Shown here: positions 5,898-13,516 of the stretch, piece by piece
Position numbering within the stretch: position 1 is the stretch's first letter
Layout: the number at the start of each line of letters is the position of its first letter
Source: JANNMJ01 sp031397815
GTDB lineage: Bacteria; Bacteroidota; Bacteroidia; Cytophagales; Hymenobacteraceae
Reading direction: 5' to 3'
DNA length: 16,324 bases
Assembly (NCBI GenBank): GCA_031397815.1
Contig: JANNMJ010000026.1
Location: forward strand, 1 to 16,324
Position numbers and translations under genes: made by a program
Notes under the pieces: model-generated
The model's input: the letters and a program-made list of their open reading frames with translations, nothing else
The model's database searches: none
Told to the model about the DNA's origin: nothing

Positions 5898-7979
5898 GTG
5901 TCCCGCATCCCGCCCGAAGTAGTTGAGCAAATCAAGCTCGCCGCCGACATCACGGAGGTGGTCGGCGACTTCGTGACGCTCAAGCGGAAGGGGCAGAATC
6001 TGTGGGCGCCGTGTCCGTTTCACGACGAGAAAACCGCGTCGTTCTCCGTCGCGCCCAACAAGGGGATTTTCAAGTGCTTCGGGTGCCAGAAGGCGGGCGA
6101 CGTCGTGCGGTTCGTGATGGAAATCGAGAAGGCGTCGTACCCCGAGGCGCTGCGCTGGCTGGCGAAACGCTACGGCATCACGATTCCGGAGAGCGACGTT
6201 CCGAAATCCGACGAAGAGCTAGCCAAGCAGCAGGACCGCGACTCGCTCTTCATCCTCACCGATTGGGCGAAGGAATTCTTCAAAAAACAGCTCCTCGAAT
6301 CCGACGAAGGCCGCAGCATCGGCGGCGCGTATCTGCGCGAGCGCGGCATTCAGCGCCCCGCGCAAGAGGCGTTCGAGATTGGGTATTCCCTCGACCAGTG
6401 GGAAGCGCTGCGAACCGCCGCCCGCGCGGCCGGTTTTCAGGAGCGCTTTCTGGAAGAAGCCGGGCTGGTAGTGGTCCGCGAAGACCAGCCCGACCGGAAG
6501 TACGACCGCTTCCGGGGACGCGTGATGTTCCCGATTCACAACGCCGCCGGGCGGGTGGTCGGCTTCGGCGCCCGCACCCTACGGCGCGACGATAAAGCCG
6601 GGGCGAAGTACCTCAACTCGCCCGAATCGACGATTTATCACAAGGGCGATGTGCTTTACGGGCTGTACCAAGCCCGCGAAGCCATCCGCAAAGACGACCT
6701 CTGCTACCTCGTCGAGGGCTACCTCGACGTCATCTCGCTCTCGCAGGGCGGCGTAAAAAACGTCGTCGCCATCAGCGGCACCGCCCTCACCGAGAGTCAG
6801 GTTCGGCTCCTGACCCGCTACACCAAAAACGTCACGCTCCTGCTCGACGGCGACGCCGCCGGGATTCGCGCCTCGAAGCGCGGCGTCGACTTGCTGCTCG
6901 CGGGCGGGCTGAACGTGCGCGTCTGCCCCTTGCCGGTCGGCGAAGACCCCGATTCGTTCATTCAGAAACAGGGCGATACGGCCTTTCGGACGCATCTCAC
7001 GGCACACACGCAGGATTTCATCACGTTCAAGGCGCGGGCGTGGCAGCAGGAAGCCGCCGGTGACCCTGTCCGGAAAGCAGAGGCGATTCGCGACGTCCTC
7101 ACGTCGGTGGCGCGGGTGCAGGACGCCATCAAGCGCTCCGTTTTCATTCAGGAATGTGCCCGCCTCTTCGGCCTCGATGAGCAGATTCTGCTGACCGAGT
7201 ACAACCGCATCGCCCACGAAGTCAGTCGCTCCGGCGGACCGGCAGGCGGCGGGCAGCGTCCGCCGACGGGGGGCGCGCTTCCTGCGGCCGCGCAGGGCGT
7301 CGCGGGTATTTCCCCGCCCCGCCGCGATGGCCCGGTCGAGGAAGATTTGTCGGCGCTGGAAGCGGAAGCGATGGCGGCGGGCCTGCTCGATGAGAACGGG
7401 CAGGTGGTGGGCGGCGGATTGAGCGCGAGTCTGGGTGGCATCGAAGAGCCAGCATATGTGCGGTATGAGCGCGAAATCATTCGCCTCTTGCTCAATTACC
7501 CCGATTATGAAGTAGAAACTCCCGATGGTGAAAAATGGTACGTAGCACCATACGTACTCGGCACGTTGGCAAAAAGTGAAACTCCATTCAGAGACCCTTC
7601 CTGTGCTGCAATAGTAGAAGCTTACCATGCTTTACTTCGCCAAGACATACTACCTACAACCGCGCTTTTTACTAGGCAAGCTGATGAGGTGCTTAGCTCA
7701 ATTGCATTTGACTTGCTAAGTGAAAGATGGGAATTGAGTGAGGGTTGGGAAAAAAAATCAATCGTTGTCCCTCGTGAATTCAATGTTTTGCAGAACGCAG
7801 TGGACTCTGCTATGTACAGACTTAGTCAAGCTGCGGTTCGTGATAGGATAGCTGAGCTAGCAAAAGCACTAGCTCAAGCTTCAGACGCGGCATCTCAAGA
7901 CAGGCTCATGGTGGAGTTGCTGCATCTAAAAAGCGTAGACACTCAATTAGGGAAAATGCTGGGAATGGTAATTGGATGA
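5898..7979 (+). CDS. dnaG: DNA primase
   Basis: A 693-residue primase that makes RNA primers for DNA replication. The N-terminal zinc-binding domain has C39, H42, C60 and C63 in CPFH and KCFGC. The catalytic core follows, including FRGRVMFPI and GFGARTL. The TOPRIM part shows LVEGYLD (E273) and LLLDGDAAG (D317, D319), then GEDPDSF. A Gly/Pro/Ala-rich linker (about 448-475) leads to the C-terminal region, expected to contact the DnaB helicase. GTG 5898 gives MSRIPPEVVEQIK, the family's normal start. Oddity: from about residue 520-530 to the end, codon use changes abruptly to A/T-rich codons (AGA, TTA, CTA, ATA, AGT), while the protein still resembles a Bacteroidota DnaG C-terminus (ending LGKMLGMVIG). 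So the gene seems intact but mosaic. Confidence 0.96.
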   Translation: MSRIPPEVVEQIKLAADITEVVGDFVTLKRKGQNLWAPCPFHDEKTASFSVAPNKGIFKCFGCQKAGDVVRFVMEIEKASYPEALRWLAKRYGITIPESDVPKSDEELAKQQDRDSLFILTDWAKEFFKKQLLESDEGRSIGGAYLRERGIQRPAQEAFEIGYSLDQWEALRTAARAAGFQERFLEEAGLVVVREDQPDRKYDRFRGRVMFPIHNAAGRVVGFGARTLRRDDKAGAKYLNSPESTIYHKGDVLYGLYQAREAIRKDDLCYLVEGYLDVISLSQGGVKNVVAISGTALTESQVRLLTRYTKNVTLLLDGDAAGIRASKRGVDLLLAGGLNVRVCPLPVGEDPDSFIQKQGDTAFRTHLTAHTQDFITFKARAWQQEAAGDPVRKAEAIRDVLTSVARVQDAIKRSVFIQECARLFGLDEQILLTEYNRIAHEVSRSGGPAGGGQRPPTGGALPAAAQGVAGISPPRRDGPVEEDLSALEAEAMAAGLLDENGQVVGGGLSASLGGIEEPAYVRYEREIIRLLLNYPDYEVETPDGEKWYVAPYVLGTLAKSETPFRDPSCAAIVEAYHALLRQDILPTTALFTRQADEVLSSIAFDLLSERWELSEGWEKKSIVVPREFNVLQNAVDSAMYRLSQAAVRDRIAELAKALAQASDAASQDRLMVELLHLKSVDTQLGKMLGMVIG

Positions 7980-8097
7980 TAAGTTATTGACCGCGTTGAG
8001 ATTTTGAATTGATTTGCAAACTGAAGGCTGGGTGAGTTCAAGCTCTACTTGTCGCTAGACTTATCGCCCAACCTCCTGCCCGTACCTTTGCCCGGCT
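7980..8097. other. A/T-richer spacer downstream of dnaG
   Basis: The low-GC segment that begins inside dnaG continues to about 8040; then GC-rich sequence returns with the promoter of the next gene. I see no strong terminator hairpin and no reading frame of interest. Confidence 0.5.
8083..8090 (+). promoter_or_regulatory. Perfect TAnnTTTG -7 element, leaderless-type start
   Basis: TACCTTTG is a full match to the Bacteroidota -7 consensus and ends 7 nt before the GTG at 8098. A weak CTTA (8060-8063) lies about 19 nt upstream where a -33 TTG would be expected. No Shine-Dalgarno can fit between the box and the start codon. Confidence 0.65.
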
Positions 8098-9387
8098 GTG
8101 AAGATTTTGCTCGTCTGCCCCCGCGTTCCGTTCCCGCCGCATGATGGCGGCGCTATCGCGATGCACGACGTAGCCGTCGGGCTGGCGCGGGTGGGGCATC
8201 AGGTTACGGTGCTCGCCATCAACACCCCCAAGCATCATCAGGCGAATCCGGAAGTTCTCGGCCCGGCGGTTCGGCTGATTACCGTCGATGTCGATACCCG
8301 CGTGACGCCGTGGGGCGCGGCTTTGGGACTGCTCAACCGCCGCCTGCCGTATAACGTGGCGCGGTTCGTTTGCCCCGTCGTATCGGCCCGCCTCGCCGAG
8401 CTGTTGCGCGCCGAGCCGTTCGATATCGTACAGCTCGAAGGCACGTTTGTGGCCCCGTACCTGACCGATATCCGGCAGCACGCGCCGGGGACGCCGGTCG
8501 TGCTGCGCGCTCACAACCTCGAATGTCAGATCTGGGAACGTCTCGCCTCCGGCGAGCGCAACCCTCTGAAACGCGCGTACTTACAGCATCTCGCCACCGG
8601 GCTGCGGCGCTTCGAGACGGGCATCGCCACGGCTTTCGATGCCATTGCCGCCATCACCGAGCCTGACCGGCGGCAGTGGGCTGCGCTGGCGGGCGCCAAC
8701 GTACGGGCGGTAGCAGTTCCGGCGGGCGTCGATAGGGCGCGGTTTCGGCCCAATCCGGCCATTCGGCCTGAGGCGCGTACGGTCGGGGTCATTGGCTCGC
8801 TCAATTGGCAGCCGAATCTGGAAGGCCTGCGGTGGCTGCTGACCGAGGTGTGGCCGCTGGTGCGTGAGCGCCTGCCCGACCTCACGCTGCACATTGCGGG
8901 GTCGCATCCGCCCGCATGGCTTACGGCGTTGCAGGCGCCGGGCGTGGTGGTGCACGGGTTTGTGCCGTCGGCGGCTGATTTTATGCAGCAGCACCCGATG
9001 CTCCTCGTGCCGCTGCTGAGCGGCGGCGGGATGCGCATCAAAATCATTGAAGCGATGACCCTCGGGCGGTGCGTGCTGACCACCACCGTCGGGGGCGAAG
9101 GAATCGAAGGCGAAAACCGCCACCAATGGCTCGTGGCTGATTCTCCGGCGGCTTGGGTCGAAACGCTCGTGCAGTGCTTCGGCCCCCGGCCAACGCTGGA
9201 CCCCGCGCACATTGGCGCTGCGGCCGGGGCGCTCGCTGCCCGCCGTTACGATAACGTGGCCGTCATCCGCGCCTTCGAGGCGCTTTACGACCGGCTCGGC
9301 GCGAGCGGTGTGCCCGGTGAGCCCAGTGCGCCGGGTGCGCCCGGCAGCTCACCCCAAGCTGCCCCCCGCAAGGAGGGCCGTTCGTGA
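8098..9387 (+). CDS. Glycosyltransferase family 4-like (GT-B fold)
   Basis: A 429-residue soluble protein. The N-terminal half starts MKILLVCPRVPFPPHDGGA, the glycine-rich acceptor-side loop of GT4 enzymes. The C-terminal half has VGVIGSLNWQPN and the donor-binding LLSGGGMRIKIIEAM (306-320, with E318), as in UDP/GDP-sugar retaining transferases. It likely adds one sugar to an exopolysaccharide or surface glycan precursor; donor and acceptor are unknown. GTG 8098 is the only sensible start and lies 7 nt after a perfect -7 box. The last 29 residues (401-429) are a Gly/Pro/Ala/Ser tail with collagen-like GVPGEP and GAPG spacing, unlike the compact fold. The TGA overlaps the GTG of the next glycosyltransferase gene, so the two are translationally linked. 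Confidence 0.87.
   Translation: MKILLVCPRVPFPPHDGGAIAMHDVAVGLARVGHQVTVLAINTPKHHQANPEVLGPAVRLITVDVDTRVTPWGAALGLLNRRLPYNVARFVCPVVSARLAELLRAEPFDIVQLEGTFVAPYLTDIRQHAPGTPVVLRAHNLECQIWERLASGERNPLKRAYLQHLATGLRRFETGIATAFDAIAAITEPDRRQWAALAGANVRAVAVPAGVDRARFRPNPAIRPEARTVGVIGSLNWQPNLEGLRWLLTEVWPLVRERLPDLTLHIAGSHPPAWLTALQAPGVVVHGFVPSAADFMQQHPMLLVPLLSGGGMRIKIIEAMTLGRCVLTTTVGGEGIEGENRHQWLVADSPAAWVETLVQCFGPRPTLDPAHIGAAAGALAARRYDNVAVIRAFEALYDRLGASGVPGEPSAPGAPGSSPQAAPRKEGRS
9370..9376 (+). promoter_or_regulatory. Strong Shine-Dalgarno for the internal operon gene
   Basis: AAGGAGG lies 7 nt before the GTG at 9384, inside the end of the preceding gene. It contrasts with the first genes of units in this window, which lack such a site, and supports GTG 9384 as the start. 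Confidence 0.75.
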
Positions 9388-10595
9388 GCGCCGCCGCGCT
9401 CGGGCTGGCGGCCGTCGTCTGGCTCTGTTTGGGGCTGGTGGCGCATACGTACGTGCTTTTTCCGAAGCTCCTCAATTGGCTGGCGCGACGGCCCCGACCC
9501 GCGCCGCCCGTGTTCGCGCCCACCGCCGATGCGCTCCCCGAAGTAGCCGTTCTGCTAGCGGCTTACAACGAGGAAGTCGTCATCGAAGAGAAAATCCGCC
9601 GCACGTTCGCCACCACGTACCCCGCGCACAAAGTCACGCTCACCATCGGCTCCGACGCTTCCTCCGACGCGACCGATGCGATCATCACTCGCCTCCAAAC
9701 CGAATACGGCGCCGACCGTCTCCGCCTCCGTCGCTTCGCGGGTCGCACCGGTAAGACGCAGATCATCAACGCGCTAGCCGCTGACGCCACGGCGCCCGTG
9801 CTGGTCTTGACCGATGCGAACGTCTTTTTCGCCCCCGATACTCTTTACCACCTCACCAAGTATTTCGCGGATGCGCAGGTCGGCATCGTCGGGGGGAATA
9901 TTTTGAATGAAGAGGTGCGGTGCGAGGGGATTTCGGTGCAGGAGCGAGCTTATCTGCTGCGCGAAAACCGGATGAAGCACCAGGAAGGAGTGCTGTGGGG
10001 CGCGATGATGGGCGCGTTCGGCGGGTGCTTTGCCGTGCGCCGCGAAGCGTTCCGACCAGTGCCGCCGACGTATCTAGTTGATGATTTTTACCTGACCCTC
10101 GACGTCATCAGCGGCGGCTGGCGGGCGCTCAATGCGCTGGAAGCCTTGTCGTATGAAGACGTTTCGAATGAGCTGCGCGAAGAGTTTCGGCGGAAGGTGC
10201 GGATTGCGACGGGCAACTTCCAGAACCTGCGACACTTTCGGCGGTTATTATGGCCACCGTGGCGCGGCGTGGCGTTCGCGTTTTGGTCGCACAAAGTGCT
10301 ACGCTGGATTACGCCGCACCTGCTGCTCGTGCTGCTGCTCGCGACGGCGGGCGTCGTGGGACTGACGGAGCCGAGCGGCGCCGGACAGCTCTACCGGCTG
10401 CTGCTGCTGGGGCAGCTCGCGGTTCCGGCACTCATCCTCGCCGATTGGGCGTTACGCCGAGCGGGCGTTCATAACCGTTTACTCCGCTTCATCACCCACT
10501 TTTACGCGATGAACGCCGCCCTGCTGCGCGGGTGGTGGCGCAGTCGCGGGCCGATAACCACTTCCGTCTGGACGCCCACGCGGCGGTTTCAGTAG
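9384..10595 (+). CDS. Membrane glycosyltransferase family 2
   Basis: A 403-residue protein with an N-terminal membrane helix (about 5-27), a GT2 domain and hydrophobic helices near 311-327 and 336-355. Motifs: VAVLLAAYNEE (54-64), SDASSD (90-95), TDAN (143-146, in the DXD position) and DDFYL (233-237). In place of Q-x-x-R-W it has EEFRRKVRIATGNFQNL (266-282), and it ends VWTPTR, as in the N-glycosyltransferase/EpsO-like branch common in Bacteroidota. It probably builds exopolysaccharide at the inner membrane. Its GTG overlaps the upstream TGA (GTGA), with a strong Shine-Dalgarno in the upstream gene, so the two glycosyltransferases form a coupled pair. A 10-bp inverted repeat follows the stop. 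Confidence 0.89.
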   Translation: MSAAALGLAAVVWLCLGLVAHTYVLFPKLLNWLARRPRPAPPVFAPTADALPEVAVLLAAYNEEVVIEEKIRRTFATTYPAHKVTLTIGSDASSDATDAIITRLQTEYGADRLRLRRFAGRTGKTQIINALAADATAPVLVLTDANVFFAPDTLYHLTKYFADAQVGIVGGNILNEEVRCEGISVQERAYLLRENRMKHQEGVLWGAMMGAFGGCFAVRREAFRPVPPTYLVDDFYLTLDVISGGWRALNALEALSYEDVSNELREEFRRKVRIATGNFQNLRHFRRLLWPPWRGVAFAFWSHKVLRWITPHLLLVLLLATAGVVGLTEPSGAGQLYRLLLLGQLAVPALILADWALRRAGVHNRLLRFITHFYAMNAALLRGWWRSRGPITTSVWTPTRRFQ

Positions 10596-10599
10596 CGTT

Positions 10600-10632
10600 G
10601 GTTTCGATTTCAAGAAACAGATAATCGAAACC
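10600..10632. terminator. Inverted repeat after the glycosyltransferase pair
   Basis: GGTTTCGATT (10600-10609) pairs perfectly with AATCGAAACC (10623-10632) around a 13-nt loop. It begins 5 nt after the glycosyltransferase stop. No T-tract follows, so termination is possible but unproven. The rest of the 84-bp gap to ribBA is A/C-rich, resembling the sequence before dnaG, and shows no FMN-riboswitch architecture. Confidence 0.4.
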
Positions 10633-10679
10633 CAGCCGCTGAAAACCAGCACTCAAAACCCGACAACCAGCTACCCAAA

Positions 10680-11945
10680 ATGCTTGACTCTATTGAATCC
10701 GCCATTGCCGACATCCGGGCCGGTAAAGTGGTCATCGTCGTAGACGACGAAGATCGCGAAAACGAAGGCGATTTCATCTGCGCGGCCCGCTGCGCGACGC
10801 CCGAAGTCGTCAATTTTATGGCGACCCACGGGCGCGGCCTCGTCTGCGCCCCGCTCATCGAAGACCGTTGCGAGGAGCTGGGCCTCGACCTGATGGTCGG
10901 CCGGAACACGGCGCTCCACGCCACGCCGTTCACGGTGAGCATCGACCTGCTGAAAAACGGCGTCACGACCGGCATCTCGGCTTCCGACCGCTCCAAAACC
11001 ATCCTCGCCCTCCTCGACCCTGCCACCAAGCCCGAGGAGTTGGGCAAGCCCGGCCACATTTTCCCGCTGAAAGCACGACGCGAAGGCGTGTTGCGGCGTC
11101 CCGGCCATACCGAAGCCGCCATTGATTTGGCGCGTCTCGCGGGCTTCGAGCCAGCGGGCGTGCTGGTCGAAATCCTCAAGGAAGACGGCGAGATGGCCCG
11201 TCTCCCGGACCTGCGCGAAGTGGCCGCTCGCTGGAATCTGAAGCTGATTTCGGTGCAGGACCTCATCAAGTACCGCTTGCAGTCGGAGAGCCTTATCAAC
11301 CGCGAGATCGCCGTGCAGCTCCCGACCGAATGGGGCGATTTCGACCTTTACGCTTACACGCAGCGCTCCAACGGCACCAAGCATCTCGCCCTCGTCAAAG
11401 GGGCTTGGACGGCGGATGAGCCGGTGCTGGTGCGTGTCCATTCTTCGTGCGTCACGGGCGATATCTTCGGCTCCTGCCGCTGCGATTGCGGTCCGCAGCT
11501 CCACCGCGCGATGGCTCAGATTGAGCGCGAAGGCCGTGGCGTCATCATCTACATGAACCAAGAAGGGCGCGGTATCGGCCTGATTAACAAGCTCAAAGCC
11601 TACAAGCTGCAAGAGCAAGGCTTCGATACCGTGGAAGCCAATCTGGAGCTGGGCTTCAAGATGGACGAGCGCGATTACGGCGTCGGGGCGCAAATGCTCC
11701 GCGACCTCGGCGTGACCAAGATGCGCCTCCTCACGAACAACCCGCGCAAGCGGAGCGGCTTGGCCGGTTACGGGCTGGAAGTAGTCGAGACGGTAGCCAT
11801 CGAAGTAGCATCCAACCCGCACAACGAGCGCTATCTGAGCACCAAGCGCGACAAGCTGGGGCACACGCTCGTCGGCAACTCCTTCGTAGAGCCCGGCACC
11901 GACCCCAGCGACGCCACCGCCCCGCCGACGGAAGTAGCCGCCTGA
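10680..11945 (+). CDS. ribBA: Bifunctional 3,4-dihydroxy-2-butanone-4-phosphate synthase / GTP cyclohydrolase II
   Basis: A 421-residue fusion supplying both precursors of riboflavin. Residues 1-200 are the RibB part, making dihydroxybutanone phosphate from ribulose 5-phosphate: VVDDEDRENEGDF (20-32), the HATPFT region and GHTEAAIDLARLAG (142-155). Residues about 206-405 are the RibA part, opening GTP: zinc ligands C257, C268 and C270 in SSCVTGDIFGSCRCDCG, then NQEGRGIGL (293-301) and LTNNPRK (351-357). All key motifs are present, so both activities are likely. The last 18 or so residues are a Pro/Thr/Ala tail beyond the usual end. ATG 10680 gives the standard beginning MLDSIESAIADIRAGK. No other rib gene is in the window. 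Confidence 0.96.
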   Translation: MLDSIESAIADIRAGKVVIVVDDEDRENEGDFICAARCATPEVVNFMATHGRGLVCAPLIEDRCEELGLDLMVGRNTALHATPFTVSIDLLKNGVTTGISASDRSKTILALLDPATKPEELGKPGHIFPLKARREGVLRRPGHTEAAIDLARLAGFEPAGVLVEILKEDGEMARLPDLREVAARWNLKLISVQDLIKYRLQSESLINREIAVQLPTEWGDFDLYAYTQRSNGTKHLALVKGAWTADEPVLVRVHSSCVTGDIFGSCRCDCGPQLHRAMAQIEREGRGVIIYMNQEGRGIGLINKLKAYKLQEQGFDTVEANLELGFKMDERDYGVGAQMLRDLGVTKMRLLTNNPRKRSGLAGYGLEVVETVAIEVASNPHNERYLSTKRDKLGHTLVGNSFVEPGTDPSDATAPPTEVAA

Positions 11946-12075
11946 CCACGCCCCGCCGCCGGGCTAAGCGGAAACCTGTACGCCGACCCCAGCAATTAGA
12001 AACCCACGCGCCCATATCGCGTGTTGGTATCTCAACCGGAAGTCGCGTACTTTTCGACTCCCTTTATCTGCTCCG
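11946..12075. other. Intergenic region with a small hairpin before the secreted-protein gene
   Basis: CACGCG (12006-12011) and CGCGTG (12019-12024) form a 6-bp stem with a 7-nt loop. TACTTTTC near 12048-12055 resembles a -7 element but lies about 20 nt from the next ATG, so that transcript could have a short leader. Nothing else was recognised. Confidence 0.35.
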
Positions 12076-12864
12076 ATGACTTCGTTCGCCCGACTCCTTC
12101 CGACAGCTTCCCTGATGGCCTTGGTGGCGCTGCTTTGGGCCGTTGCCCCAACGGCCGCGCGCGCTGGCGGCTTTGAGCAGCAGTGGGCGCGTGGCAGCGT
12201 CATTCTGTCTACCGGCGATACGATTGACGGCCCCGTGGTGCTCCATCATGAGGAAGAGACGCTCGAAGTACGCGTTTCCGATGGCACCACGCGCACGTAT
12301 GCGGCGGTGAATGTGCGCTACTTCATCGTGACGAACGAGGCCGCGCAACGCAACCGCAACGGCGGACTGGCGAACTTCGGTAACGGGATGCTGTCGCCGT
12401 ACGGAATGTCGCCGTATGGCTACGGGATGGGGCCGGGGCTATGGGCCGGGAATCAGCGGACCGATACGAGCGGTGTCAAGCTTTACGTGACGTACCTCTG
12501 GAATCGGGGGAACGATTACTCCGATTTCCGCGCCCCCGCCTTCTTCCAGCAGCTCACCGACGGCAATATCCGCCTCCTGAAACGCGAGCAGCTCGTGCAG
12601 CGGATGATGTCGGCGGACCCGTATTACCGCTACTCGATGGCCGGAATGGGGGGGTATTACACCGAAATCCAAAGCTCCTATTTTCTTGCCGACCCGCAAG
12701 GGAACCTGACGGCGCTACGCAATCTGAAGAAGGATTTTCTGGCCTATTTCGGCAAGAATTCGAAGAAGATTCAGGCTTACGTCAAGGAAAACCGCCTGAG
12801 CTTCAACAACGCCTACGAGCTGTTGATGATTATGCGCTACGCCGATACGCTCGGCGTCGGGTAG
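12076..12864 (+). CDS. Secreted protein of unknown function
   Basis: A 262-residue protein with a clear signal peptide: Arg near the start, a hydrophobic stretch (about 10-24) and a likely cleavage after AARA at residue 30. The mature part opens with a small beta-rich segment, GSVILSTGDTIDGPVVL (40-56), of the kind seen in many Bacteroidota envelope proteins. A Met/Gly/Tyr low-complexity stretch follows (SPYGMSPYGYGMG, 107-119), then a mixed region, and an alpha-helical C-terminus with LKKDFLAYFGKNSKKIQAYV (217-236). No enzyme motif, lipobox or sorting domain was seen. It is probably periplasmic or outer-membrane associated. It stands alone between ribBA and the acetyltransferase gene. Confidence 0.85.
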   Translation: MTSFARLLPTASLMALVALLWAVAPTAARAGGFEQQWARGSVILSTGDTIDGPVVLHHEEETLEVRVSDGTTRTYAAVNVRYFIVTNEAAQRNRNGGLANFGNGMLSPYGMSPYGYGMGPGLWAGNQRTDTSGVKLYVTYLWNRGNDYSDFRAPAFFQQLTDGNIRLLKREQLVQRMMSADPYYRYSMAGMGGYYTEIQSSYFLADPQGNLTALRNLKKDFLAYFGKNSKKIQAYVKENRLSFNNAYELLMIMRYADTLGVG

Positions 12865-12899
12865 AAACGGGTAGGTAGGAGAGGGCGGCGCCCACGGCT

Positions 12900-12907
12900 G
12901 ACCTTTG
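12900..12907 (+). promoter_or_regulatory. Bacteroidota-like -7 element before the GNAT gene
   Basis: GACCTTTG matches TAnnTTTG except for its first base and ends 8 nt before the ATG at 12916. It lies in a 51-bp gap and contains the same ACCTTTGC octamer as the boxes before the genes at 5037 and 8098. Confidence 0.55.
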
Positions 12908-12915
12908 CAGTCCCT

Positions 12916-13491
12916 ATGTCATCCGTCCTCCCCACCGCTCTCCCGATTCTCGAAACGCCCCGGCTACGTCTTCGCGCCCTCACGGCGGCCGACGCTCCCG
13001 CCGTTTTCGCCATTTACTCCGACCCGGAAGTGATGCGCTACTGGAGCCGTCCGCCGATGACCGACCCGGCCGCTGCCGCTTCGCTGGTCGAGCAGATTCA
13101 CGGAAATCTCGCGCAGCAAACTCGCTATCAATGGGGAATCGAGCGCCTTGCTGACGGGCAAATCGTGGGAAGCTGCTCAGTTGGGCAGCTCGATGCGCAG
13201 AACCGCCGCGCTGAGGTGGGGTACATCATGGGCCGCGCCTACTGGGGCCACGGCCTGATGCACGAAGCCTTGCAGCGGATGTTGGGGTGCGCTTTCGCGC
13301 CACTTGAAGCAGGTGGCCTCAACCTGCATCGCCTCGAAGCCGATATCGACCCGCGTAACCACGCCTCGCGCCGCTCCTTGGAGCGGTTGGGCTTCCAGCG
13401 GGAAGGCTACCTGCGCGAGCGCTGGCACGTAGCCGGGGAAATCTGCGATACGGAGCTGTACGGGCTGCTGCGGAGCGAGTGGCGCCCCTAA
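12916..13491 (+). CDS. GNAT family N-acetyltransferase (RimJ/RimL-like)
   Basis: A 191-residue acetyltransferase that would use acetyl-CoA. ETPRLRLRALTAADA (13-27) is the typical opening of the RimJ/RimL/SpeG group. The AEVGYIMGRAYWGHGLMHEAL segment (99-119) carries the strand and the pyrophosphate-binding loop (here YWGHG). DPRNHASRRSLERLGF (144-159) is the usual C-terminal helix, followed by GYLRE. The substrate (ribosomal protein N-terminus, amino acid or small amine) cannot be told from sequence. The start ATG 12916 follows a -7 box. Its end converges with the minus-strand YdeI-like gene, with a 25-bp gap. Confidence 0.9.
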   Translation: MSSVLPTALPILETPRLRLRALTAADAPAVFAIYSDPEVMRYWSRPPMTDPAAAASLVEQIHGNLAQQTRYQWGIERLADGQIVGSCSVGQLDAQNRRAEVGYIMGRAYWGHGLMHEALQRMLGCAFAPLEAGGLNLHRLEADIDPRNHASRRSLERLGFQREGYLRERWHVAGEICDTELYGLLRSEWRP

Positions 13492-13516
13492 TTCCCCAGA
13501 TAACGACTACCGACGA

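Noticed and set aside
6579..7628. Long minus-strand frame opposite dnaG (and similar long antisense frames at 1669-2538 and 10671-11864)
   Set aside because: These are antisense shadows caused by high-GC codon bias; the plus-strand genes have full catalytic motifs.
10596..10679. FMN riboswitch before ribBA
   Set aside because: The 84-bp gap has one 10-bp inverted repeat and A/C-rich sequence, too short and without the multi-stem conserved RFN pattern.
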